Source of the DNA: Limnephilus marmoratus
Lineage: Eukaryota; Arthropoda; Insecta; Trichoptera; Limnephilidae
NCBI GenBank assembly: GCA_917880885.1
Contig: OU862913.1
Coordinates: 27,351,286 to 27,415,285, forward strand
Direction of reading: 5' to 3'
DNA: 64,000 nucleotides
In this document: piece after piece, positions 33,119 to 43,575 of the stretch
Layout of the letters: every line of letters begins with the position of its first letter
Position numbering within the stretch: position 1 is the first letter of the stretch
Notes under the pieces: generated by a model
The model's database searches: none
Told to the model about the DNA's origin: nothing
Seen by the model: the letters and a program-made list of their open reading frames with translations, nothing else
Program-made: the position numbers and the translations under genes

Positions 33119-33337
33119 CTCGGATTAGATTTTCGTCTATTTGTGTGGTCAGCCACGTTCGATGACTGTATATATTTGTGTAGAGGGCGAAGTTAGCCAG
33201 GCAGAGATCACTAAGATTGTGGGACGACGGCGCGTTACTAAGAACACCGCGCAGGAACCAACGCTGGGTACCTGCGCTGATGTTCTGCAGCGGGAACACC
33301 AGCCCGCCCCCGCTGTCTCCCTGGCACACAGCTGTTC
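33119..33337 (-). CDS. Exon 5: catalytic-serine exon of the S1 protease
   Basis: The acceptor AATTCCCTTTCAG is followed by a phase-1 start. The exon encodes TAVCQGDSGGGLVFPLQ, with the active Ser codon at 33312-33314, then RWFLRGVLSNAPS, DLCLANFALYTNIY and WLTTQIDENLIR. Counting back from the Ser, the position-189 equivalent is Ala rather than trypsin's Asp, so cleavage after Lys/Arg is not expected; modular serine proteases are likewise non-trypsin. GGG replaces the usual GGP. No stop follows the domain. The donor CGAG|GTAAAT has phase 1; read-through would reach a stop about 11 codons later, so a shorter protein ending here by intron retention is possible. Confidence 0.88.
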
Positions 33338-33564
33338 CTGAAAGGGAATTAAACATATTAGTTATCCAATCAATAGTTGACCGCTGAGTAAACTCGAAAC
33401 TGTTTCCAGTTAGTTTACTCAGCGGTCTACACAAATAAAATGGGTTATTTCAGTAAAAAAACGGTTTTATGAATAGTTTTTTTTAAAACTGATTCTACAT
33501 TGTTTTAATGTGGATTCCAAAGAGCTATTACATTTTACTATATTACTTGTAGTTCATGCAGATA

Positions 33565-33722
33565 TGGTGACTAAGCAGGGGTGCCCGGGTTCGTGGGGAG
33601 AGGTTTTTCCAGGTTTTGTTAACAAAAATTAATCAAATAAAATTTATTTGTCACGTCGGGATTCGATCCCATGAACTTCGGATTGCGAGTCAAGAACATT
33701 ACCGCTGGACTACGCGGGCCGT
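33565..33722 (-). mobile_element. SINE-2 head joined to a SINE-1 fragment
   Basis: 33622-33722 holds a tRNA-like head on the minus strand (GGCCCGCGTAGTCCAGCGGT, GGGATCGAATCCCG). 33565-33620 holds the SINE-1 word CAGGGGTGCCCGGGTTCGTG in plus orientation. The two are only tens of bp apart. Confidence 0.55.
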
Positions 33723-33726
33723 TAGT

Positions 33727-34995
33727 TTTTTTAATTTATTTATTTGCAAAAACAGCATAAAACCAATACATTGCAAGAACGGTTAGAAAAGATACATAAT
33801 AAATACATTTAAAGTAAAACATTTAGTTAAAACATAAGTGTTATTTCACGCTTAAAATCGTTGTAGGAAATGTGGAAAATATCCACATTTCCTGCGAGGC
33901 AGTTAATTAACCTAGTGAGTCTTCCCAGGGGCATCACCATTGGTAAGTTAGTTCTGCATCTGGGAAGAATCAAAAGTCTGTGTTGGCGACCTCGCGTGAA
34001 ATTATCCGGGACATAGAATCCTATTTCAGCCAGAGTATCTGGTACCGATATAAAACCATTTAGAAGCTTATAAGCCATCAGCAGTAATGCGACATCTCTT
34101 CTGGAACTAAGGCTGCAGATACCCAGCATTCCCGAGATAAATGCTGTTGGAAACAGCCATGGGAAAAACCTAACTCTCTCTAAAGTTGTATACAATTAAA
34201 GTATCTGTGGGCCCTGTACAGTGCACCTAGTTTTTGGGAGGTTAACTTTACTCTGGCTTCGATGGAGCCCCCCATATCTGAGCTGGTCACTTAAAGCTAC
34301 ACCAAGCATGTCAATGGAGGGCTTGTTCGGAAGATTGCTTACTGATGTGATCGCTATGGGGCGGTAGTTGCGGTAGTTGTTAGGCGGGTTGGAGCGGTCA
34401 CCCTTCTTTGGAATAGGATGGATAATCGATTTTTTCTCACCAGAGGATACAGAGCCAGACTTCACGGATATTTTAAAAAGCTTCGTCAAAATTGGATCTA
34501 ACAGCACACCTCTGCAGTACCAGGGCAGGTATTTTGTCAGGCCCACTAGCTTTATTAACACCAAGCCCTCGTAAAACATGAAGTTCTTCCTGATGCCGGA
34601 TCCTCAGCGTTTTTTATATGAAAACCGCAGTGCGGAACCGACGTCGGGACAGCACCTAGGTCATCGAGGGTTGAGTTATCGGCAAAAATTTTACCTAATA
34701 GGTTATAGGTTAAGAGGTGGCAGACTGGATTTGCAGAAATTGCATCCTATTGAGCCCGCAAGCGACCAGAATGCTCTGCTGTCATACGGGCATACAACCA
34801 GCTTTTTGCTGAACTGCAGGTCATGCTTGAATTTTGACCCATTCATGATTCTCTTGGTTTCCTTTGCCATTTTGTTGTGAGCTATTCTATCTTCGGCCGT
34901 TCTAGATATGTTGTAGGCTCGGTAAGCCGTGTTTTTTTGTCGCACTGCTTCAGAGCATTGTCGACTGAACCATGGCATTGAACACACACCAGTTT
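33727..34995 (-). mobile_element. LINE F, broken ORF2
   Basis: In order on the minus strand: MPWFSRQCSEAVRQKNTAYR (34.98 kb), then IIHPIPKKGDRSNPPNNYRN with YRPIAI (34.4 kb, reverse-transcriptase start), then SLSSRRDVALLLMAYKLLNG and VPDNFTRGRQHRLL (34.1 kb, ORF2 end). The catalytic YxDD block is missing, so an internal deletion is likely. Confidence 0.7.
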
Positions 34996-35041
34996 CCTTA
35001 ACAGTAGATTGGACGAAGCCATCTATCGCGGATGTGATGAC

Positions 35042-35890
35042 TTCACCAATTATAGTTTAGCAATTAAGTTTAGAAATTAAATAAATTAGAACTAAACGTT
35101 TTCATTACTATGGCAGCACCGAATAACTCGTTTTGCTATGACGTTTCCTGTCATTTTATCGCATGTTACGGTTGATTTATTGTCTTAAATCTGAGTTGAA
35201 GGTTGTTGATTTGATAATATGTTTATTCTTTGTTTGCCTGAATTTAATTAAAACGAATAAACCATTACATAGTGATGCAAGAGGGGTTATATTCTGCGTT
35301 TTTCAACGCTGCCTAGCCGAATATCACGCGAAGAAGCTTCTGTCGAATTTAGAAGATGTTTACAAACGAACTGCAGAAATGACTAGTTAGTTTGTTTAAT
35401 AAATTTCATTGGTATTTCAAGATTTCTGCCAATTTTCGAGCGATTATAACCATTACAATCTGATTTGAGGTTATGATTAAAAATTCGAATTTGACACTAT
35501 CATTTGAAAGTTCATGTGAAGCCACAAGAAAAAGGGAATAACTCAATAATAAAAAAATAATAATAATATGCAACTTCTTTAAACTCATAGAAAAGTTACT
35601 TTTTTCTTAATTTTCTCTTTCTTTCTCAATGAATATTATCTAGTGTATTTTTTTAAACACCTTCTATAATAATAATTTTTATGATATTTTTCACACATAG
35701 GCAAATCTCAATCAACGGTAGGGCGAATCGTCGTGGAAGGCGAAAAACAGATGGAAAATTTTAAATACCGGGAAAACGGAAAATGGGGCGCCCTAAAAAA
35801 GAGTTGGATGATTTTGATATTTGTGCCATTCGTCATTTTTTTTTTACATAGTACGTAAAGAAGTCCCAACTTTAAGAACTTTACAAACCG
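35042..35890. other. No recognisable gene
   Basis: AT-rich with only short frames. A 75-codon plus-strand frame (35163-35390) has no recognisable motif. Confidence 0.4.
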
Positions 35891-36200
35891 TACTCAAAGA
35901 AGACATTGGATTTGATGGTAGCCGGGAATTGCTTTGTTTATAAACTTTGCAATTTTATTTTGAATATTATCTTTATAACTTTGTAATGTTGCATGATAAA
36001 AGTATAATGCACTTAACTTTCTAACCTTAAATTGTTTGAATAAAAGTTCTGACGAACGTGAGTAAGCTTTTTTTAAAATTGTTTTTATTATTAGTTTTTG
36101 TGATATGTAAATAGTTTGTGTTTGATTTGTATATGTACCGACCCATCCTATAATGCCGAATAGAGACCAAATGGGAATATAATTCACCGACTCCAGATAT
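35891..36200 (-). mobile_element. LINE G fragment
   Basis: The minus-strand reading gives MNYIPIWSLFGIIGWVGTYT, then SQKLIIKTILKKAYSRSSEL and LSALYFYH. This is the YGI.GWG...Q..II+ block of a non-LTR ORF2 end. Confidence 0.6.
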
Positions 36201-36202
36201 TT

Positions 36203-36973
36203 TCATATCAGAGGGTTCGGCTCTGTGGCATTTCTAATTGAACCTATAAATCCTACTGATCCCTCAATATAAATATTTAAAAAATCTTTTGTAATCCTAC
36301 ATGTATTTAAAATTTCTGCTTTTTGCATTTTTATATACAAATTCTTTGACAAATCTAATATGCTTAAATTTTGAATCAGATTCCTAGGTATTATGCCAGT
36401 GGCCGAAATAACAAATGGTAATATTTTTATAGTCCGAGAATGCCAAATTCTTTTAATCTCATTTCCTAAATCTGTGTATTTTCTAATTTTTTCAGAAACA
36501 GTTTTTTGAATATTACAGGAATTTGGAATAGCTACATCAATGATATAAGTTATTTTTTTAATTTTGTCATGTAAAACTATATCAGGTCTATTATGACTAA
36601 TTGTTCTGTCTGTTAGTATAGTTTTATCATAATATATTTTATAAAATTCATTTTCTATAAATGAATTTGGTTCATATTCATAATAAGGTACTACATTACG
36701 GCAATCAATCAAGTTATGTTTAATTACCAAACTTTGGTGAATTATTTTTAAAACCTGATTGTGCCTAAATGTATACTCGGAAGGCGCTAATATAGAACAT
36801 CCCGATATAATATGTTCTATAGTTTCGGGAAAAGCCAAACATTTTCTACATAAATCATCAATTTGATTTATATCTTTGATTATATGCTTTCTATAATTTT
36901 TAGTATTAATGACTCTATCTTGAATTGCAAGCATAAATCCTTCTATTTCTGCGCTCAACTCTCCAATACTCAA
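36203..36973 (-). mobile_element. LINE H, C-terminal zinc finger and restriction-like endonuclease
   Basis: A 256-codon frame reads CRKCLAFPETIEHIISGC followed by YTFRHNQVLKIIH, a CCHC-type finger. Then come NRPDIVLHDKIKKITYIIDV and AIPNSCN, the PD...D core of a restriction-like endonuclease. This layout belongs to early-branching non-LTR elements (R2/R4-like), unlike the other LINEs in the window. The reverse transcriptase is absent, and the frame is intact. Confidence 0.65.
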
Positions 36974-36985
36974 CCATTTGTTTGA

Positions 36986-37075
36986 CGAAAGTTTGTCAAC
37001 ATACGTTTGGTTGAGATAATTGAAGTGTTACGAAAGTTTGTCAACATACGTTTGGTTGAGATAATTGAAGTGTTA
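36986..37075. repeat. Tandem duplication, 45-bp unit, two copies
   Basis: CGAAAGTTTGTCAACATACG and TTTGGTTGAGATAATTGAAG are repeated exactly at 36986 and 37031. An ATT run follows. Confidence 0.85.
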
Positions 37076-37493
37076 TTATTATTATTATTACCTTATAACG
37101 AAATAAACGCCCACTTAAAATTGGTTTTGTTTTATTTTACTTATATAAAATTACAATTTTACTTCTATTATTTACTTCTGTTAAATTATTATTTTTTTGT
37201 GCAAAATTTTTGAAAATACAAACACGTTATGAAACATGCTTTTTGACCGAAGTGTTTTTTTAAACATACATTACTTGTCTTATGTGCCATCTTGGTGTTG
37301 TCATTTAAAACCTAAAAAACGATCGCAGCGCCATCATTTATTTTCTACACTTAATTGCCAAACTGTACCTGGGCACATCTTGAGGGATCTGAAGTCCGAA
37401 AACAGACAGCTGACCACAGCATTCAAATGAGCCACACTTTTCTCTTCAGCCTTTTGTTTGGTTGTCTGAAGTTTACGGTGTGGAGTGTCTACA

Positions 37494-38938
37494 TTCCCAC
37501 CATCCAGGGGACGAGAGGTGGGGAGAGACGCGGCACAGCGCGTCACTCTGTGACAGTAGGTGCATCAAGCAACAGCTCTGTTAATTGTTATTTAGTCATT
37601 GTTATTTATCAATAAACCCAAGTGAGTACACACCTTTTTTATTTAAACAGAACCCTACTCATTAAATTTGATATTATGACAGTAGTTTTCAACTCCCATA
37701 TATTTGGTGACCCCGGCATTGGAGCTACCTACAAAACACTTAGGCAATGATTCGTTTGGCCTAAGATGCAAAAAGAGGTAAGAGAGTTCGTCACCACGTG
37801 CATATTATGCCAGAAGGCCAAGGTAAATAGGCATACTCACAATCCTATTGGAACACTACCGTTGCCCAAGGAGAGGTTAAGAAATATCCATATTTATATT
37901 GTCGGACCCTTGCCTCAACCACGTGGCAACAACTAATTATTGACCATAATAGATCGTTTCACTCCATGGCTAGAAGCGATTCCCATTAAGGATATCATGG
38001 CAGAGACAGTTGCTCTCGCTCTCATGGAGAACTGGATAGCTAGGTTTGGAGTGCCCGATACAATAACGTCGGATCAAGGACGTCAATTTGAAAGTAAGCT
38101 CTTCGAAGACCTCATGAAATTGTGTGGTGTAAAACACTTAAGAACAATAGCGTACCACCCGCAAGCAAACGGGTTAATAGAGCCATGGCATACAACACTA
38201 AAAGGGGCTCTAAAAGTAGCCTCCACAAGCAGTTGGTCAGAGAGACTTCCATTGATTCTCTTGGGCCTCAGATCTTGCGTTAGACAGGATGCGAAAACAT
38301 CACCGACGGAAATGACATACGGAACTCTACTTAAGCTCCCGGGAGATTTTTTCACGGAAACAACACCAACAGGTCCAGAAACGTTCGCTAGAAAGGTCAT
38401 CGATATGTTGAAAGATATTAAACCCATACCAGCTACAAACCATAACCATGACAAACCTTTTGTACACGGTTTGTTGGGGACTTGCAATCATGGTTTCATT
38501 CGAAGAGACTCGGTAAAAGCTCCCTTGCAGGCGTCATATGAAGGACCCTTCTAAGTATTAATGAGGGATTCTAAGAAAATGTTGGTGGAAAAACGCAGCC
38601 ATCAAAAGTACATAAGCATTGATAGGCTAAAACCTGCTTTTCTTCCAACAGATTTGGAGGATAAAGAAATCCCCACCCTTAAACCGACGACACCAATAAA
38701 AGTTACTGAGAAAACACCAGAGAGAACAACTTCCCACCATCCAGGGGACGAGAGGTGGGGAGAGACGTGGCACAGCTCGTCACTCCGTGACAGTAGGTGC
38801 ATCAAGCAATAGCTCTGTTAATTGTTATTTAGTCATTGTTATTTATCAATAAACCCAAGTGAGTACATACCTTTTTTATTTAAACAGAACCCTACTCATT
38901 AAATTTGATATTATGACAGTTGTTTTCAACTCCCATAA
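37494..38938 (+). mobile_element. Internally deleted Ty3/Gypsy-type element
   Basis: Direct repeats of about 207 bp (37494-37701 and 38732-38938, about 96 % alike by eye) share CACCATCCAGGGGACGAGAG and CAGTAGGTGCATCAAGCAA. Between them only the integrase remains. A primer-site-like TTTGGTGACCCCGGC follows the first repeat at 37703. The gag, protease and reverse transcriptase are missing. Confidence 0.75.
37735..38554 (+). pseudogene. Integrase of the deleted Gypsy-type element
   Basis: The first part (to about 37935) has the CILCQKAK zinc-finger end and a stop. The core (from 37940) reads TIIDRFTPWLEAIPIKD, GVPDTITSDQGRQFES with the second Asp, and AYHPQANGLIEPWHTTLKGA with the Glu. The DDE set is thus present, but the first Asp region (IVGPLPQ) is mutated and a stop precedes TIIDRF. 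It could have supplied integrase only before these mutations. Confidence 0.75.
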
Positions 38939-39105
38939 CGGGGATTGATGTCGTCACAAGGCAGTGGTCGGACGACCTTAAAGGCGCTGTGATTTCAATC
39001 TTGGAACCGTGTGGCATAGTGGTTAAAAATAGGACTAACAGATTGGAGCGGTGAATCCGGACACCAGGAACCTTTGTAGGCTCCTGAATCATTTGCTCCA
39101 ATCCA
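38939..39105 (-). mobile_element. LINE endonuclease fragment (APE type)
   Basis: The minus strand reads MEQMIQEPTKVPGVRIHRSN, LLVLFLTTMPHGSKI and APLRSSDHCLVTTSIP. The EPT+.....LL.LFLT and SDH.LV motifs end the apurinic-endonuclease domain of LINEs. It abuts the right repeat of the Gypsy fragment. Confidence 0.7.
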
Positions 39106-39329
39106 TGGCAAATGGCAAAAGATTCCGCTTGTCGTCCAGGTTACTAAGTAGAGATGGTCTATATTAAGTCATGTGTGTTCATTATAACAATCTATACATT
39201 TATAGTAGTAATATTATGTATATATACTTAAATTGAAATTGAAGATTAACATTCCGTTGACAAACTGCTTAATTGCGGTTTAACGGGATTGTACCTTGTA
39301 AAACAATAAAAAAAATTAAAAAAATGATT

Positions 39330-39515
39330 GAGAAAAGAGACCTTTTGACCTCTCCAGCCGGACTCTCTCGACCCATCGTCTTGCAGTGCAGTGGGAGGGA
39401 TGAATTCATACGTCCCACACTCTTCATACGACACATTGACTCCTAGATTTCTACCCACCCTTCATATTTCTTTTCTTCCCAGAACTTCCTCTCCTACCTT
39501 TCCTAATAAGACCGT
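39330..39515 (+). mobile_element. SINE-1 fragment (middle part)
   Basis: CCTTTTGACCTCTCCAGCCG, GGGAGGGATGAATTCATACG and TTCTTCCCAGAACTTCCTCT match the middle of the SINE-1 copy that follows at 39538. Confidence 0.65.
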
Positions 39516-39537
39516 CCTCATAATTTTTATTAGGCTG

Positions 39538-39973
39538 GTATGGTATTGCCGTCCCGGAAAGCATTTATTGGATTACCAACACCTCTGCCGTAGGTAACCA
39601 TAAGTAGTTTCAACATTTTATGACTTAGGAGGGGTGCTCGGATTCATGATGTGAGGTTTTGCCAGATGCGTCTGCCCACCATCTGCGTGGTAGGCTGGAT
39701 CGGGAAAGACGTTTTGACCTCTCTAGCAGACTCTCTCAACTCATCGCTTTTCGCCGAAGTGGGATGGATGGATTCATACCTCGGTCACTCCTATACACGT
39801 TGACCCCCAGATTCCTATCCACCTCTCATATCCCTTTCCTTTTCAGAACTTCCTCTCCTTCCTTTCTTAAAAAGACCCTCCACACAGCATTCCCAAAAAT
39901 GACATGCGCCCTAAGGGGGATTATTTTTAATTAGCTCAGCACAGGGCCTTCTGTGCTGAGCTGATGTATAAAA
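39538..39973 (+). mobile_element. SINE-1, near full-length copy
   Basis: It starts TGGTATTGCCGTCCCGGAAA and ends GCTGAGCTGATGTATAAAAA. The hairpin has been rebuilt: the arms now pair GCTCAGCACAGGGCC-type words. It ends about 45 bp from the donor of exon 4. Confidence 0.7.
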
Positions 39974-40018
39974 AGAGAAGAAAGAAGCTTTCAATAATGG
40001 CATTGTTAATGGCGTTAC

Positions 40019-40175
40019 CGTTAGTGAGCCCCGCGCATATCTTATCTGACGTAAAGAATGCCCTGTAGCCGTACGGCAGCGTGTCGAGGCACTTCTCACG
40101 CGCCACCACCGGGATCCCCAGGAAGTTGAGGCTGTCTGAGGGGGCGCCCGACTCCGTGAGCCCCCAGCCCGCCAC
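40019..40175 (-). CDS. Exon 4: substrate-groove exon of the S1 protease (VAGWGLTE)
   Basis: The short intron to exon 3 is about 110 nt. The exon starts VAGWGLTESGAPSDSLNF, the standard GWG strand of S1 proteases. It continues IPVVAREKCLDTLPY and FFTSDKICAGLTNG, the Cys-containing loop before the active-site serine. The acceptor is ATGATTGCAG; the donor ACTAACG|GTAACG gives phase 1, matching exon 5. The exon is GC-rich (about 60 %) compared with its surroundings, as are the other exons. Confidence 0.88.
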
Positions 40176-40285
40176 CTGCAATCATCACAATCAGAATTAT
40201 TTACATTTGGACAATACAACTTTACTGTACAACTAACCCTGTACAAATCTCAAGACTCCCACACTTATTAAAAAATATTACACAC

Positions 40286-40465
40286 CTTGCCGACAGTGCC
40301 TGGGCTGGTCTGGCTGGTGTACAGGTCCGTGTCTGTCAAGTCTAGGCAGACTGCGCGCACCGTGTCGGAGAACGTGAACCTTGTCGTCAGCTGGATAATG
40401 GAGATATCGTCTTGATAATTTCGGATACTTGCTCCATACTCCTTTCCTAAACGAACTTCCCGCAC
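40286..40465 (-). CDS. Exon 3: catalytic-aspartate exon of the S1 protease
   Basis: The acceptor TAACGTTGCAG and donor GGCAAG|GTGTGT define a 60-codon, phase 0/0 exon. It encodes VREVRLGKEYGASIRNYQDD followed by ISIIQL and then FSDTVRAVCLDLTDTDLY. The second Asp of QDDIS (codon at 40406-40408) is the catalytic Asp, in the place of NDIAL. The later Cys is the usual partner of the activation-peptide Cys. The intron to exon 2 is about 11.9 kb, most of it a recent Gypsy insertion and the TIR element around it. Confidence 0.88.
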
Positions 40466-40954
40466 CTGCAACGTTATTTTTGTGTGTGATAAACGGCCTA
40501 ATCATCATCAGATTAGCAAAACTGCTTATAGGACTGCATTCAGGGCACTGCAAGTCGTATCGTTTGTAAGCAAAACATTGTAGTACCTTCGTCGGGCCAT
40601 CGGAATATTAATAATTCGCTTGGCATGTCATGCATGCAGTTCTACAAATCGGATGGTGAGTAGATCCTATTACTGTAGAGCTCGAATATTGCATCACCTC
40701 GGATTTCACCTACAGATCCTAAAATTTACTCAAATAATCGTAAAATGAAAGTTAAAGTCGTGCTTTTAAATCAACCTCACCTTACAAACTCAATGGTGAA
40801 TGAAAGTTAATATTAGGCCCTTAACAAACAGGTATGAAGGTCAGGTATTCAGCGCAAATTTGTTTTTTTGACAGTTGAAAAGTTCCCGTTAAATGTTGAT
40901 TCGAAGTCCATTTCAGCTTTTGAACAAATTTACCAATTTTCTGTTTATTTACCC

Positions 40955-41836
40955 AATAGACCACTTGCATGGATTTCATAACGAATAGGCTACTTGCATG
41001 GACTTCATAACGAATCGTGTGGATAGTTTTTTACTAAGATTACGAAAATGTTAGTAAAATTTTTTAGAAATGTACATTTTTATTAATTTTTAAATAAATT
41101 AATCCATTATTTGGGCTCGTGACGTCACTACATGAAAATGTCCCGTCGCCGAAAATTTTCCTATTAATTTTATTAAATTCCACACTGATTTATTTTTTTA
41201 TATGGCATCACTTTGATTTCAGGCGAATTTTTGAATTCGTTCACTAGATTTATTGTTTGTTCTCTGCGAACTTATCATTGGGTTTGATTTTTTGACAGAA
41301 GTTCTGAAGAGAACCCCGTACAATTAATGGGTACGGGGTTCTCTTCAGAACGTGAAGATGATGTCGGTACATGTTTTAAAGGTATAATGATTATGGTGCT
41401 GATTTTAACAAAATAAAATTTTATAATATTCTTATTATTATTACAATTTACAAGTTCAAGTATATTACATTGAATTAAGTAATATAGACGCTGTACATTA
41501 TAATGATTTATGATCAATAAGATGGATCAAGGAAAAAAATATTTATGAGATGTAATATTTTTGGTATGCCTCATTATTCTCCTGTGCCATTCGTGTGGAA
41601 AACGTTCTTTTTTTTTAAATGATTTTCGGCTATGTAATTATCGTTTTTTCACACCTATAAAATTATGTCCCGTCTTTCCGGTTTATAAAAAATGGTCTGA
41701 TTTTTCGGTTTGAAATTTTAAAAAATCTCCAGGGTTTCAAAAATACGATTAAAAAAAAAAAAAAATACAGAATGTCTTAGAATATTTGCCTAAACCGGAA
41801 AAAAATTTAAAACAATGTGATGCTAGTGGCCTATTG
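40955..41836. mobile_element. TIR element family T, copy 1
   Basis: The ends are AATAGACCACTTGCAT and GATGCTAGTGGCCTATT, inverted copies of each other. Inside are TACTAAGATTACGAAAATGT, GACGTCACTACATGAAAATG, AGAGAACCCCGTAC and CCGTCTTTCCGGTTTATAAA. There is no transposase. A second copy starts at its right end with the joint shared. Confidence 0.75.
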
Positions 41837-42220
41837 GAAAAAATCGTGTGGATAGATTTTTTTACTAAGATTACGAAAATGTTAGTAAAAATTTTAAGAA
41901 TTGCACAGTTCTTTTTTATTTTTAAGTAAATAAATCCATTATTTGGGCCCGTGACGTCACTACATGAAAATGTCCCGTCTCCGAAAATGTTCCTACTAAT
42001 TTTGTAAAATTTCACACTGATATATTTTTATTCGTTTTTTTTAGATACATAAATTATAATAAATATTATACAATAATTAATTACATAATATTTGCATTTG
42101 ATGTCCCCCATAAATAAGCTGGGCTTGTGTGTATGGGGGGTGTTAAATGGAAATACTTTGATTTCAGGCGAATTTTTAAATTTGACATTTAACATTTTAT
42201 TGTTTGTTCTCTGCGAACTT
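41837..42220. mobile_element. TIR family T, copy 2, left part
   Basis: It begins directly after copy 1 (AAAAAATCGTGTGGATAGAT), has GACGTCACTACATGAAAATG and a short extra AT-rich insert (42035-42140). It is interrupted at GCGAACTT by the intact Gypsy element and continues at 50644. Confidence 0.75.
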
Positions 42221-42879
42221 TGTGACGTTCAATACTTACTTGTAATTCATTACCCTCCAAACCTGGTCATCCATCCATGAATAGAATAAATAATCACATA
42301 CAAAGCCAGCAAGCAAGCCATGAGGTTAGGTAGCAATAATAAGTAGGTATGGGAACAATGTATAATTTATTATAAAAAAATCAATCCCTGCCCTTGAAAC
42401 ATATTACAATGATTAGCTATGAGACTCTAAGTTAAACAACGGAAATAATCATCAGGGGTGACTGGTTACGATGTATCGTACCCAGCTGTAAATGTTTAAA
42501 GTTTCTCGACACGTGTCAATAAGAAAGAAATTATATTGTAACGACATAAGAAAATTACTGATGGGCGCCTGTGACGTAAAACGTAACATATTTATGAATC
42601 AGTAATCCCTAAAAATAATCTAAAAAGCACAATCTCGATCTGTTAAAAATATTAGTAATTTAAATCTCACTTCTCGTGATCCAAAATGTCTTGAGTCCAG
42701 CCATACAACAGCCCGTCACACAAAAACACCTGCTCGATCTGTGGTACTCCCGTCAACTGAAGCGCCCGAACTTTTTCCGAAGCATCTTGAAACATCTGCC
42801 GCCCCTTCGGAGTGCAATGCTGCCAACCAAATCATGCGAAATTTGCGAATCGCTCACGACGCTAGCAGCAAATGTTACA
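42221..42879 (-). repeat. 3' LTR of the Gypsy element
   Basis: In element orientation it begins TGTAACATTTGCTGCTAGCG and ends GAACGTCACA, so it has TG...CA ends. It is 659 bp, the same as the other LTR, and I saw no difference between the two on reading. Just before it the element has a purine-rich GGTGGAGGGGTAA (42880-42892). Confidence 0.95.
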
Positions 42880-43176
42880 TTACCCCTCCACCAAGAAGAA
42901 AATATTTCCTCCTGGAAATCAAGTGGTCCATGTGTCACTTCCTGAAGAGAACTGCATACTATGTGAGCCTTGGTCGTAAATGTTAGTCATGGAAGATGCC
43001 AAAATATAAGGATTGTCAGCCGGAAGGATCCTGGTGATAGAAGTACTCCCAATCCATATAATGTACCTCATGGAAGAAGCGGTGACCACCGTACTGCAAT
43101 ACTGAAGCCATGACATAATGCGATGAACAGAAAGACGCATCAATCTATGCAGCTTCTCTCCAATTATGATGCATTC

Positions 43177-43575
43177 AATAACTGATGACCCAAGATGGCC
43201 CAAGGTAGAGATGAAATATCTGGTCCGGAATCTCAAATTCAGCTTCTTTTGCTATTAATTTCTTCCAAAACTGATGACCCAAGATGGCCCAAGGTAGCGA
43301 TGAAACATTTGGTCTGAAATCTCAAAATCAGCGTCTTCTGATATTACTTTCTTCCAAAACTGATGACCCAAGATGGCCCAAGGTAGCGATGAAACATTTG
43401 GTCTGAAATCTCAAATTCAGCGTCTTCTGATATTTCTTTCTTCCAAAACTGATGACCCAAGATGGCCCAAGGTAGCGATGAAACATTTGGTCTGAAATCT
43501 CAAATTCAGCGTCTTCTGATATTTCTTTCTTCCAAAACTGATGACCCAAGATGGCCCAAGGTAGCGATGAAACAT
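43177..43575 (-). repeat. Tandem array in the Gypsy 3' region, about 88-bp unit
   Basis: Units contain AACTGATGACCCAAGATGGC, CCAAGGTAGCGATGAAACAT and TTCTGATATTTCTTTCTTCC. There are four to five copies, the last truncated. The rest of 42893-45369 shows no gene and only short frames. Confidence 0.85.
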
